NCBI GenBank assembly: GCA_036345935.2
Contig: JADWOT020000326.1
Location: forward strand, 6,844 to 70,843
Direction: 5' to 3'
DNA length: 64,000 nucleotides
Origin: Taenia hydatigena
Taxonomy: Eukaryota; Platyhelminthes; Cestoda; Cyclophyllidea; Taeniidae
The notes beneath the pieces were generated by a model that saw only the letters and a list, made by a program, of their open reading frames with translations, searched no databases and had not been told where the DNA came from. The position numbers were made by a program, and so were the translations under genes. Positions 37,590 through 49,646 of the stretch are shown here, piece by piece (the first letter of the stretch is position 1; the number at the start of each line of letters is the position of its first letter).

Positions 37590-37635
37590 CAAATTACTTA
37601 CCATATTTATAGACTATGAGAGCCGATAAAATCTC
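37590..37635 (-). promoter_or_regulatory. Core promoter of homeobox copy 3
   Basis: TATAAATA is read on the minus strand at 37611-37604, with ATTTTATCGGCTC just upstream where the other copies have ATTTTATTGGCTCC. Spacing from TATA to the former start codon equals that of copies 4 and 5. Confidence 0.6.
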
Positions 37636-37639
37636 CAAT

Positions 37640-39700
37640 GCGGGTCAGACCAATAGGATTTGTGAGTCTTTAGTCGTGCCGATTGCTTCGAAGGGGGGCG
37701 GGTTATGCGATTTTTTTATACTTTGGTCTGGGGTACTCTGTATTTTGAGGCTTGATTTACTTTACCTTAAATCTCTCTACTTTGGCCTCATCGGCTGACT
37801 GTAAGTTTATTTTTCCCTGTCGTCCTAATGAATAATCCTTGAGGCTGAAACGTACACATCAATGAATAGGCTGTAGAGATGCAAATTAACCAAGCTGTCA
37901 TCCAAATAAGCAGTACTCAAGCTACAAATTTTCGAGTTAAAAAGATTAATTTGCACCCAAATTTATGACATTAATCAAATTAGGGAAAACTTAATTTTAT
38001 TTGTTGGGTCTTTGGTTGCTTCTCAGTGGGTCGAATTTTGGTACCTGATGACAAAATAGACAGGAAAACTAGGAATATAGCAGCGATTTTCCCACTAATA
38101 ACCATTTATAGTGGGCATCAGGTTTTGCTATTTTCGTGACAAATTTTGAGCAGATATATTAGAGATAGTCTGAAAGGGACTAATAATTTGAGGATGAACA
38201 GAATCATCTCGACATAAACAGAGGCAACTGCAAAACTGTAAATGGCTTCTTCGCTAACCAAATCTCTTTTCAGCTAAGAGCAGGTTTAAGCATATAATGG
38301 GATTAATTTAGGGTAGCCTCTGGATCGAGCTCAAGGCCATGATGGTGTTTGATCGTGGGCCTGAAAATACTGCTAGTTTATTTGGAACTTCTTAAAGGTA
38401 ACCCCTTTACTAATAGCGTTTTTAGGCTGAACGTAACCCTATCTTAGAGACTGGGTTGAAGTAGTAGTCGTCCTGGTGGCTGAGCGTGTGCAGAGCTGAA
38501 GTTATTTCTATTTGTTCCCATTTTATGGACATTAATGCATTTTTCGGGTTTCGTTTCCTTTAGTCTTCATTTACATGCTTTCCTGTATCACTCACTAGTT
38601 GCTCCTGTTACTTCTCATCGCAAATGCGTCTAAATTCTGCTACTCAGTTCTACGTAGAGCAGCCTATTTGCAGTAGTGTTGAAATCGATCTCTGAAAATG
38701 CCATTTATAAGGAGGGGCGGCGACTCAGACATCCCATCCCTTTTGGTGTGGCTGTCTGAAATCAATCAGCAAAACCAATGCATGAGGGGGGTTTCGATGA
38801 TCGATGACTTTGCAGCTGAAAGGCACCAGGACAGCTGCTAGACACGCTCACAGTACCAACGGCCCTACCGAATGGCGATTTTACCATGACAAGGCATCGT
38901 GTCTTTACCCGAAAAGAGGCACTTCTAATTATCCAAGAGGTCTGATTCGTGTACAGTTTGTTCTGGTAAGTAGAAGTGTGCCAGGTGCGACTAATAGGTT
39001 TAACCAAAAACAATAAAGCGTAGACAGAGCATAACTTGGCAATCTGTGTCGCCTTGCATGAAACAACTCAGGCATTCCTGCCCTAATCATCTCGATCCAC
39101 ACCTTTCGCCAGGTTCGGACCGAGTCAATAACTAATCGGTGTTCATTCTGGCTCGCATCCATTCCCACAGCATAACCTGCTTCACATGCAAGCATTTAAT
39201 TGACTCAAACGAAAATGCCTTATTTATAAACCAACCACTGTCCAATCTTCAAGAAACTGACATAATTCGGTTGTGTATGGCAATAGGGATAGCTTAATGT
39301 ACAGAGACTGTTAGCGCTTTTTCCGATCTCGTTGTCACCAGAGTTACGGGAGGAGGGCGGAGGGGCAAAAGAGGGTAGAACTTAACATCTATTGTCGCGC
39401 ACTCTGAAGTGCCATCGATCCTGTATTCTTATCATTCTATGCCAAATATGCGGGTTCGTTTTATTTTTGTTTGATTTTATATTTGATCACAGCCAATTCT
39501 CTCACCCTTGAAGGTCATGTGACACATGGAGGGGCACGTGCTACGCTCCACGTCCACTAAGTTAGGCAGATACATCAAGCTTTTGTAGGTACTTCCTCAT
39601 ACATACCATCAACAAACTCGGCACCGAAACCAACGCTCAGGTGAGTTCACACATACAAAGCTTTCATTTTTGCGTATTGTTTTTCACTGAGCCAGAGGTG
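37640..39700. other. Stretch without a recognised gene
   Basis: No homology to known families was seen. The longest frame (38929-39195, minus; contains AGYAVGMDASQNEHRLVIDS) has normal amino-acid composition but no recognisable domain, and no convincing splice sites could be tied to it. Confidence 0.45.
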
Positions 39701-40130
39701 TTGTATTTGTTGCTGTGATTCGCTTGACACTGACCGCTGTGCCATGAACTCGGAGGTGACCGACTCTGCGTGTTACAGAATAGCGAAGCCACAGGCTGAC
39801 CTGATTTCGGATGTTAAAGTGCGCAAAACCTACAGGATGGATAGTTTAATAACGAGCTGTGAAAATCATCACCGTTGCTCAGGCCTCGAATTTTGTGGCA
39901 GATGAATGCTCGGAGCTGTAGACGACTTTTTAAGCTTGTGTCGTGGCTACCACTGTGCAAACATGAAAACAAGTCGTACAAGGATTGGGTGTTTTTTCTT
40001 CATGGGCCAGACTCATGTCAAACGATTAAGCATGACATGACCTCGTCGAGAGAATTCGGTTCAACAAGGTTAAGGCCGTCGAATCTTATTAATGTGATCC
40101 ATAAAAGGAGATTTTATTGGCTCCTATAAT
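39700..40130 (+). repeat. Duplicated 5' flank of homeobox genes (matches 60620-60195 reversed)
   Basis: The block upstream of copy 4 matches the block upstream of copy 5 in inverted orientation over about 430 bp (shared words include CGGAGGTG, GAAAATCATCACCG and GCTCAGGCCTCGAATT). The duplicated unit therefore included promoter and upstream DNA, and together with the shared 3' flanks it shows that whole loci were copied rather than cDNAs. Confidence 0.75.
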
Positions 40131-40140
40131 TTATAAAAAC
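40105..40140 (+). promoter_or_regulatory. Core promoter of homeobox copy 4
   Basis: TATAAAAA lies at 40132-40139, preceded by GATTTTATTGGCTCC with an inverted CCAAT box. The ATG follows 56 bp downstream, the same spacing as in the intact copy 5. Confidence 0.65.
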
Positions 40141-40194
40141 GATAAGTAATTTAGTCAAGGGAACGACACAGAACTGTGTAGTTACGACTTCATC

Positions 40195-41819
40195 ATGTCC
40201 AACTTGACAGTGAAAAAGCTCGTGGACTTCCCCAATCCTGAACAGCCCCAACATCTGGCAACATTGCAAGCCAACGGCATTGTTTATCAAATTATTTTAT
40301 CACTATGTTTCTCCTTTTTTACATACATTTGCGCCCAAAGCTTTTATCATTCTATTATCCTTTGCCGTCCATCAGTCTTTGTGGTTTGTGGTTGGACTCA
40401 TTTGTTGCCCCTCGCAGCTGCCCTTTTCTGCGGCCGCATTGGTATACCTGATGCGATCACTGTAAAAAAGCTCTACATCATTCCTTCCCATTCATTTCTT
40501 TTTCTTATTCGCACATTGGTCAGGGTTGACAGAGGATAACTTTTGTACAATACTTCTCATCAGTAACATTTCTATTTTCAACCATCATGAAGCCGTCCTA
40601 GCGACCACGTATCCACACCCAGTCGAGCCACCCGGCAGTGATGGTGTCAATTAGAACCAAATTGCATGCTTAAAATGGCACACGCAATGTGAATAGACCA
40701 TTGACCCAGATAAATGTAGAGATAACATCTAGTTACATGCAGATTCACGCATTTTTATTCCATTTGGTTTGTTTTCTCAGGTGCACCTAATATGGAACGC
40801 CCAGTTGTACCCAAGGGAGAGACAAACTCGAAGTCCCAACAACCCGCCTTATCGGCTTCGTCACCAACCGTACAATATCGAGTGGAACAAGAAACACCTT
40901 TTACGTCACAAAAGGTGGGAGAAATGGGTCCCGCTTTACCCAAATCTCCAGGATTTTTAGGATCTAATTCCCTTCTAATGCGTTCGCCTCAGAGCAACGA
41001 CAAAGACAAGCAAAACAAAATAAATCTTTTATCACCAAAACGGCTGATGATTCATAGGGCCACCTTAGAAGATTCGGACTGCTTAGACCCACTACCTGCA
41101 CTGCAACGGACATCCTGCATCAATATGTCTTTACCTGCAAAGCGAGGTGGATGCTCAAGTCAACCTCAATCTACCACTGCGACGCCGATCTTCCCATCAC
41201 CGAACCCACTCCTATTTGACACCTCATCCAAGTTATATCAGCAGATGCTACAACCACAGGAGCAGCAACTGTTACTACCACCATGCACGTGTCAACAACT
41301 CTCTGCAAGCGTCTCCTCATTTCAAAATTACTCTCTTATCCAGCAAATTGTTGCGACGGCATCTATGCCTGATTCAGGAAACTTCTTTGCACCGCCAACA
41401 GCAGAACGACCTCAGGTACTTTAGACAGTATCTAAGACACGAAGTCAAGCCAGACGCAGGGTTATCTTTACCCCATACCAAATTGGCGCGGTGATGGAAT
41501 GCTTTAACAAGAAAAACTACATCAACATGCATGAGCGCAAGGAACTGGCATGTCGCATCAGGTTGGCCAAGCATTAAGGTGTTAAATAAGCTGTATACTA
41601 GACAGCTAATAGTGTGTAGTGCTTGACTGTCTACGAATGAGTTGTCAAACCTCGTCATAACTTTGACTTTTCCATTAGGTTAAGATATGGTTCTGGAATC
41701 AGCACTGCATAACAAAGAAGGCGGGTAAGAAAACGTTTGGCGATGAGACTCCTGCAACACAGCTTGGTGATGAATCAGACCAAAGGCAGGATAGTGAAGA
41801 CGAGGATATAAAGGAATAA
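40195..41819 (+). pseudogene. NK2-like homeobox gene copy 4 (nearly complete, disabled)
   Basis: Exon 1 (40195-40276) encodes MSNLTVKKLVDFPNPEQPQH then LATLQAN and ends before GC instead of GT. Exon 2 starts at 40781 (TTTTCTCAG) in the right phase and gives about 210 open codons rich in Pro, Gln and Ser (PVVPKGETN, DTSSKLYQQMLQPQEQQLLL). A TAG at 41422-41424 stops it just before the homeodomain, which continues downstream as RRRVIFTPYQIGAVMECF, then a roughly 16 bp deletion removes the residues before the 44/45 splice (41561). Exon 3 (41679-41819) is open and reads VKIWFWNQHC, so Trp48, Phe49 and Asn51 are kept but Arg53 is His; it ends in an acidic tail (DQRQDSEDEDIKE). This copy shows the full ancestral length of exon 2. 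Three independent lesions make it non-functional as a homeoprotein; a truncated N-terminal product remains possible. Confidence 0.9.
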
Positions 41820-41992
41820 GTAGAACTGATAAAGCGGGTTATTGGCTTTTCCTGTGAAGCGTCTGCAAACCGAACCTGGCTTTCTCTCATTTAGTGGCTC
41901 TGATGCTGGTGTTTTGTTATTTTAACTGCTTTGTGGTCTTCATAGCATGTTTTGGTTGCAGTCAATTTGTGCGCCTTAATTTTTCAAAGATG

Positions 41993-41998
41993 AATAAA
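41993..41998 (+). promoter_or_regulatory. Poly(A) signal of homeobox copy 4
   Basis: AATAAA lies 174 bp after the exon 3 stop, in a segment that aligns with the AATAAA-bearing 3' ends of copies 1 and 5. The following 190 bp, including the conserved TTTTGGAGGTGAGAG word at about 42069, are shared with those copies too. Confidence 0.6.
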
Positions 41999-42199
41999 CA
42001 AACTGATGTTTTTAAAGATGTTCCCATGGGGAGCTGTGCGTAAGGTTTGTATTCGCTGAAATAATTCGTTTTGGAGGTGAGAGTCCACGCAGTTTGATGA
42101 ATTACATGCACAAGCTATGGCAACGCTTAACCTGTCGAAGCAGCCGGCTGTAATGTCTATTGGAGTTGGGCCTATGTTCCGTGTCCCTTTTAAGTTCCA

Positions 42200-45100
42200 C
42201 AACTCAGTTTTACCTTCTGAAATCCCCATTTGTAAGAACGAAATGGCTCAATCAATACTTTAAATCCAACACTTCAAATGCGCTAAAACCACATTTCTCA
42301 CATTTGCACACAAATCTCATTGTCGACGCATGGCTCAATGCTGCTTCGATTGATCTCTCTCCTACCCAAAACTTTCATGAATTTTTGCCAAACGAACTGG
42401 GCCCTAGCAGGCGGAGCTGAAAGGCACAGAGAAGGAAAGATCGAGAAAATCACTTAGTTCTGCTGGCATAACAGACGCCACAGTCCTTCTTCATTTCTAG
42501 TTTATCCATTTGGAAGGGTAGAACGAACCCGGACACGGGGTATAGAACGTTTTACAGGTCCTCGGTAGCCACTCCCTCTCTTAATTAACCCATCACTCGG
42601 CTACAGAAGATCGAGCATAAAATGCCTTGCATTTGAGTTGACGAGACTGATAAAACAGTAAAATACAACCTTTTAACTTTAGTGGCAGCACCAATCACTT
42701 ACGAGGTAAACGCTTCGCGGGTATAGAATCTGCGGTCGCATTGAGTTGTAACTGGAGTACAGAAATGGCCTTAATCAGTAATGATCATCCAGCATTGTAT
42801 GGCCGCTTTCGTATAGTTAATCAAGACCATATTCAATAGACATTTGACAGCCTACTCTAACGGATTGCTCTCCCTTGGGTAGAGCATATGTTGCCTCAGT
42901 TTAGCGGTCCAGAGCGAAGTGAATGGCACAGCCGATAGCTGACACACGCCCATTCCCTCCCCTATCACCGCCACCAAGCTGGACGAAACTCAAGCCCTGA
43001 TCAAATGATTACAAAGGAACTATGAAGTGTTATTTCGATAAATTTGTAGGTGCACGTGAATAGTAATAATTGACACGAGTGATTAGTGAATGTTTTTACT
43101 TTTAGCAGAAATCGCTTCGTGATGACTGACCGTGTGCGTCAGATGTAGGCCGAGGTCTCCAAACCATGCGGGTAAGCTCTAACCTAACCTCTATGCCGAT
43201 AATACGTTTCCTATCTTTGCCTCATGCCATTGTTGTCGTCAGTGTCGCGAAACAGTGCAGTGGAAGTGATGTCTGCCAAATGCCTTGCAAGCCAATAATT
43301 GGGTTAGTAAGAAAATAAAAGAGAATGAATGGAAAACGAATGCATTCGACGTGACACTGATTTGATGAGACAGGACCAGAAAAAACGCTTGCACTACTTC
43401 CGCTACAACACTGGCGTGTGAGGTGTCATCCGGTCGACAATTGAGGTGTCGCAAGCACGGAGATGCTCAGCTAAGCCAACTAGTCACAGGGAAGCCGAGG
43501 TACAAAAAAAGATGGTGGTCAAGAGAGGAGCAGCTCAGTTTGCCTAGCCATCAAAGGAAAGTTGTCGAATGATCAAGGGTAAGGTCACGGTGTCCACAAT
43601 GGGTAAAAGAGAGATTCATTGTTTGAATAATTACTCTATGCATCAGTTCAGTGAGTATAGGAAGTTAGTTGCATCTCACCCAATCCATCATTAAGTGCAA
43701 TTTTCAAGTCATGTTTTGCTCGCACGCTTTTCGACAACTAAGCAATCTACTTAAAAAGTGTTGATTCGGAGCGAGAGAAGGTGGCGTTACAAATAAAATT
43801 GTCATGTAAATTGGCACTGGGATTTGCATTGACGTTTTGCCATGTTTTTGTGCGACTGTGGACACCTGATAATTGGTGGACTTCATTCTGTTCGGCGACT
43901 CTAACTCAACCAGCCTCTGCTTCTCACTGTATCTGTTATTCAGTCGAGTCATCTCCAAGCAATCCACCTCACAAATGCCTCCTTTCTGCAGCATACACCA
44001 ACTGCAGTAGTTGAAGAGATTCACAATGATTGCAATGATTTGCCTTTCACTTATCTTGCGTTGTTTCATAAAGACGTCTCCCTAATAATGACGTCTCTTT
44101 GTAGCCAAAGGTGATATCTTTACTAATTTAAAAAAACATCGCTTTTTTGAAAAGGAAGATTAATTAGCTTGGTGCAGATTTGAAAACCTTAGTTATTATC
44201 AAAAAAAGGCCATTTAAGCCAAAGAGGAAAAGTCTAGCAGTATCTGGGTTTTTAAAATGAATTCGGTTTTTATTTATATTAACACTTCCTTTATTTTCGT
44301 AGAGTCCATCTACCCTTTTTTGTCCCGTCTGCGTAATGACCCTCTCATCCTTAGCTGCTCTGCACGCCAGCAATATACTCCTTAACGTTCGTCTTAAGGA
44401 AGGCTTCCCAGTGCTACACTTACCTTAATACTTCGCCAAGGCACTAAGGGATTCGTCTATAAAATACTTGTCATCACGAGGAAGTCACCTCAAGCCAGAC
44501 AGTCGGATGTGAGTTGGCTTTCACACTTACGAATCCGGTATTATGCAAGAGTTCTATCAATTCCGAGGAACAATACTTGCCTGTTTTTTTCTGTTTCCAA
44601 GTGGCTGAATTCAAACAATCAATCACGTGGCGATCCATTGTAGTTGTTTGCATAAGCACTTGTAGTCTGGACTTCAATAGCACTAATAAAGTGGTTTTCA
44701 CCCATTCTTGCATCTGTTTGACTTCAACGACCCTCACCAAAAAAGATACGAATTAAAATGATTAAACGACCACATATTCGGTCACACCAAGCCAATCACT
44801 AAATGCATCCTGATCAGAGCAGATCCATCTCTCGCCTAGTAATCTGATAAAACCTTTATAATTGTAACACGGAGTTGTGTTTTCTTAAAACAAAAGGAGT
44901 TATAAAAGTACATTATATCCGAATGGATGCCCTTGGGGAAGTGCAAGCACTTTTGATGGCAGGTTTGCCTCTAGATATACGAAAAAACTAATGCGCTTCC
45001 ATTTGGTTTACATCCGGGTCATTTAACTTGTCCTAACTGCGGTTGTCGAGAGTAAAGGCCAGACAGCCGTCTACCTTCAGTAAAGGAAGAGGACAAGGAT

Positions 45101-46260
45101 GAGACAGTGAGCGCGAGATCGTGCGATCTCTTACAGCATTACGGCATGCCTCCGAGTGTTTGACTAGCCACGCCTATTTTCAAAGAGATGGTGCTCTCTT
45201 GAACACCTTTCGAAATGTTGCAGGAAGATCTGTCGCTCAATAAAGTGACCCTCAAAAGATGAAGTCATGGCACAACGCAGCATCCATTGACAACCTCGAT
45301 TGTAAAACTCGGAGGTAACTGACTTGACGGAGGCAAAAGTGAATGCGGCAGGATGTTTGTTAGCATGTACTGCAAGCAACGTTTTGTTAAAAAGCGACAA
45401 GCTATTGTTACTTTGAAGGCGCCGAATCCGATTCTGCTGCAAACGCTTGAGCCTCATTAGGGAAGTACATCGACAGCTAAAATTTGCAATCTACCACTAG
45501 CTGTGGGATAGACACCACGGCTGACTCACCGACGTAAAAGGATGGTGGCGTGGGCTGTGCTACCAACCCATACCATTCCAATGCCTTGGCCTTAAGGTCA
45601 AGGTAGTGTGGGGAGGTACAATGTCACCTAAGCCAATGCAGCAGGTCAATAAAAAGATCGGGAAGATACTCACATGCAGTCGCCTTCGAACTCGGTCTAC
45701 AAGAGTTGGCAATCAGAATGTGACTAATCAAATGGGTGTAAAGTATTGCCTATGGGCTGAGGCACTTATGCAGATATGCGGATTCACCTACGCACAATTT
45801 TAGCAGGTTGATTTCGAAATCTACTCTTCCACAATTCACAAAGCAGCCTGCGGAATGTTTTAACTCAAAATCCTATTTCAAAATGACCTCTTTCTCTTAC
45901 TCGTTATTGGATACCCGTCTGTAAGCATTCCATTGTCATTTCCTCACCATGGTGGAGAGCACACGATCTGTTAAGCTCATTTAGGCATGAAGTTAAGTCG
46001 TGCAATGGGAGTGACCGGGCACCTTATCTCGTTGGTTGATGGGGCTTATACAGTTGGACACATGAGAGCTTGCAGCTGATTGCCTGACGAAAATGAAGGC
46101 GAATACTTCCAAGCGAGAATATTATATGTTCAGGACTCAGAGACATCCAGAAGTACATGATTCTTTGAAAGTGGCATTCATAGTGTAGACTAACTACAAT
46201 TGCTTGGTGCTTCTTCTTCTACTAATTCCAACGTGAACGATCACGATGTTGAAATTATCT
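42200..46260. other. Stretch without a recognised gene
   Basis: No assignable gene. Two minus-strand frames are worth noting and one is listed separately (44474-44740). The frame at 43704-44069 is 121 codons long without recognisable features. The frame at 45164-45457 contains FYNRGCQWMLRCAM and FIERQIFLQHFERC but matches nothing I know. Confidence 0.45.
44474..44740 (-). other. Possible coding exon of unknown protein
   Basis: The minus-strand frame reads VKQMQEWVKTTLLVLLKSRL, then MQTTTMDRHVIDCLNSATWK, KTGKYCSSELIELLHNTGF and VSVKANSHPTVWLE, followed by a possible donor GAG|GTGACT near 44490. The mix of charged, aromatic and hydrophobic residues is that of a folded helical protein. I do not recognise the family and found no partner exon nearby, so it may be an isolated gene fragment. 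Confidence 0.4.
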
Positions 46261-46269
46261 AATTAAACA

Positions 46270-46729
46270 AAAGTGGTCAGTCAACCCTCGCCAGACCACC
46301 TAGCCGAAGCCGATTCCAGTGGCGCTCAGGAGCTTCATCTCATTGAAGTCATCCTTCCTATGCTGTGCTCACACCTGCTGGTCTGGTGGCGTGAAGACCT
46401 CGCTCAGTGACAAGACGCACGCCGTCGACCAGGCTCAAAGGCGGTACCCTTCTTCCCCAAAAAAGAGAGGATTCTGGCCACTTTGGATGCTGAAGGTGAA
46501 GGACTGCTTGAGTTCGGAAGCGGTGGTGGCAGTGCAGGTGACAGCAGCGACGGTGGTGGAGACAATAATGATAATGACGACGACGATGAGGAGAAGGGAT
46601 GGGGAGCAGCCACCGGTCCAATCACTATGGTGACAGCGGATCTGATGAGCTGTGTTTTGGGGTCGGTGATGCAGCTGATCCAAAATAATATTGACACTGG
46701 CAATGCACCATGGATGACAAGGATCGCAA
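46270..46729 (+). pseudogene. RyR remnant: late solenoid exon(s) with Gly/Asp-rich insert
   Basis: The reading begins HLAEADSSGAQELHLIEVIL, continues PMLCSHLLVWWRED, meets TGA at 46408-46410, and stays open in the same frame through a Gly/Asp-rich stretch (GGGDNNDNDDDDEE) to TADLMSCVLGSVMQLIQNNI and APWMTRIA. It ends at a donor (GCAA|GTATGT). It matches '[20 protein letters not shown]...[33 protein letters not shown]'. One stop in about 150 codons is the only lesion seen. Confidence 0.92.
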
Positions 46730-47089
46730 GTATGTTGCAATGGCTAGACTCCTTAAATTTACTTTCCTACCTCATGTACATCGGCACGGCAAATGTTCCT
46801 GCTTATAATTCCATTTGTGTTCCAATGGTGGCGTCCAAGCACAGAAGGGCCAGGAGGAAATAAGCGTGGTTGTGGTGGCTGAAGAGTCTGTATGACCATT
46901 AGCCCTTGGCGCTTCCTTCAACACTAATATAACGAGATTGGGGCTTCGGGAATCATTGATGTCCCAGGCTTTAGCTCCTAGAAATAAAAAGGTGTCATTT
47001 TTGGCTGACAACATGTCACCGAAGTCAATAGTATCGCTGTCTTCCATCACGTTTTTATTGATGCCTTTTTTAAGGCACGAATACAGTCT

Positions 47090-47925
47090 ATTGTTGGCAA
47101 CGCAACCGTCGACATGCTTGGGAAGTACTTCCTGCCCGTCTCTGAGCGTCTCTTGTATCAGGCTTTCGCAGTGCAAAGTTGGGAAAGGCGGCTGGGTGAG
47201 AGATTGCCCTAAAATAGTGCTTTAATTTATGTTCATAAACTGACCAAAACGCTATCTCTACTATCATAATGCAGGTAATGAGACAGATAAAGAGGGCGAT
47301 TTGTCCGCTGCCTGCGAGTTACTGGTGCGCAACATGCTTGCTCTGTATCCCCTCCCCATCACCTTCGTCGACCGATATCGCACCTAGTGGCTCCAACAGC
47401 CCACCGTGGAGACGGATGAACTCTTCAACGCAAGATTACAAGATTACAACCACTACTGTGGCCTAAATTGCTCATCAATCCTTCGCCTTCCATTATGTTT
47501 GACAGGACTTCAATCGAGAGGAGGAGACATTCGTTGGAATTCATGAGTTGAATACGGTAGCACTAACAATGTCGACTGCAGGAAGGGGCACGATTTCTAG
47601 TAATGTTGTGCCTCGCACCCTCTTTCACCATTACACTAGATTTGGTCCGATCTGACTGGCGGGTTGTTTGGCACTTGTCCAGAGAATTGGGAAATATTCT
47701 CCTTAACCTCGATTCTTGCCTCCCTCTTGGCAGGAAAGGGACCAAAAAAGGGTTATACCAGCCCAATGGTATCTTCAATAAAGCGTGTCCTTCCGATTGC
47801 TAAGTTGATATGCGCATCTTAGCTACACAGGTACGCATCCCCCACATTTCCATTGCTCTATTCTACCCCTTTCTTAGGTCTATGCGTTCTCGGTGGCAGG
47901 CAGCAGGGACTGGTCCAAAAGAGGT
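47090..47925 (+). pseudogene. RyR remnant: four short solenoid exons
   Basis: Block 1 (to 47217) reads DMLGKYFLPVSERLLYQAFA, matching 'LLQSHFIPTIGRL'. Block 2 (from 47279) reads LSAACELLVRNMLALYPLPI, then TAG at 47385-47387 and WLQQPTVETDELFNA, matching '[33 protein letters not shown]'. Block 3 (47508-47600) reads DFNREEETFVGIHELNTVAL, matching '[21 protein letters not shown]'. Block 4 (47878-47925, TTAG| ... GAG|GTAAGC) reads VYAFSVAGSRDWSKR, matching the variable segment that follows. Confidence 0.85.
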
Positions 47926-48518
47926 AAGCAGATGTTCCTAAAGGTTCGGCTTACCTTCCCCTCCAAGTCATTTTTACTTACTCGTAAGTAAGATTTTACG
48001 TCTTCATGGTTAAATTATTTGCTAGTGGATCGCACTACTGAAGTAGTGGAGAGGGTCATTCTTTATTCGGGGCTTATTCATTTTGCCTTTACTTATTCTT
48101 GCCCATGCATAGAGCCTAAATGCGCTGGTAATTCTGCTACCTTTGTTTGGCACTCGTTTCTACATCTTTTCCATTTCAAGCATTTGCTTTCCCCCTTTCA
48201 TCAGTCCATTTATTCCAGCGTATATACTACTTACTATTATCCATTCAGCATACAGAATTCAAAGACGAAATGAGCACGTATTTTGCTGAGTCCCATCGAC
48301 AGGTGGCATAATGACTGATGCTGGCAGTAACCATATTTGCATGGCCAAGTTAGATTTTTGTTTTACAGTCTCCTAATTGGCCATTTTGTGTGTTTTTGTG
48401 TCCTATCCCTTTTCCCTCCCCTAGCTGCATTTCAATTGGTTAAAGTTGTTGTCGCTAGACGGCCTCGCAGTTGATTGGACGAATTGGTCACCGACTTGAT
48501 TATCTTGCCTATTTTCAG

Positions 48519-48807
48519 CATGAAGTTGACATTATTGAGTATCTTCGCTACGCTCTAGACAAAAACGACGAAGTGAGTGTTATTGGGGTGTGCTAAAGTG
48601 GGGCTTTTCTATTTCATTCTGTTAAGTGTTGAATACTTTTAGTCGGAGACGAAGTCTTATCGATGGCAGAAGCTGCTATACCGGAAGATAGATCGAATGA
48701 TTGCTCCGACCGAATGTCACGACGCCCTAAGTGTACTCACGAAGGAGGAGGTCATCAATCGCATAACGACCTTGGCCAAGGTGATGCATGCGCTCTACCT
48801 CGTCAGC
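48519..48807 (+). pseudogene. RyR remnant: two exons with intact splice sites
   Basis: Exon 48519-48572 (TTTTCAG| ... GAA|GTGAGT) is 18 codons: HEVDIIEYLRYALDKNDE, matching 'DTDEEVREFLHNNLHLQGK'. Exon 48643-48807 (TTTTAG| ... AGC|GTAAGT) is 55 codons with YRWQKLLYRKIDR and EEVINRITTLAKVMHALYLV, matching 'SLRWQMALYRGVP...IVRRVQEVSAVLYYLDQ'. Both remain fully open, so they decayed less than their neighbours. Confidence 0.87.
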
Positions 48808-49646
48808 GTAAGTAGCCAATAGTGCGGAGCTGACTCGTCAAGTTGATGATGGTCCGCCTGGATTAGGTGTTCCCCGTCTCAAAATGCCATTACGAGGCGG
48901 CGAACAATGTGGTGGTCCTGCATCGGAATGCCTGCTTTTATCCGTCAAGAGGTTCTCCAGAATTCAATGGTGTTGCTCCTTGACCCTATTCCAGATCCGA
49001 TTGTCCATCTTGAGTGGATCCAGTAAAATGTGCTTTGATAAGTTCGCTCCTCCTGGATCTATCCATTCACTGAGCTTCCATCCACCTAGTCATCTTGGAC
49101 CCATTTATTTGAAGCCTCTAATTTACGCCTTCGCTTACCATGGATGCTTTCATAACTGTCAAGTCAGCGGGTTTGCCTAGAATTCGCTTATGACGGATTC
49201 TTTCAACCATCCCGAAATCTCCCACCTACCACTTTATCTCCCAGTACTTGTTTAGCTATCCATTCATTTCGTATCTATCCATTTGTCCATCCGCTCATGG
49301 TCTATAGGGCTGGTTGTCAACTACGGAATTTCGAGCTGAGTTGCAATGGTTCTCACTTATTTTTCTGATTAACGGCTTCAAATTAAATGACAAAATGCAC
49401 GAATTTTCATCAGGACTGTGGAAGACTTCAACACCTCTCACTTTGGAGCTTGAAAAGTCAGTAACTTTTTAGCCTAGAACCGGTTTTAATGTCCCACGAA
49501 TCTATTCTTCTTAATAGCCGCCACGTATAGCAGCAGATTTTTATTTTATTCGTTTTGGTAGTGTGTTTAAGCAGCTTTTATGAACACGCGCCCCAAAACA
49601 ACTCATCTTCTTACCTATTTCCCTTTTCATCAGCATGCCGTTTCAG

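Noticed and set aside
46483..46863. Stand-alone Gly/Asp-rich acidic protein
   Set aside because: The frame starts at a TTG and is simply the continuation of the receptor exon after the in-frame TGA at 46408; its C-terminal part runs into an intron after the GTATGT donor.
46772..47176. 134-codon minus-strand frame
   Set aside because: It overlaps receptor exon remnants on the plus strand (block at 47090-47217) and an intron; no domain and no splice context.
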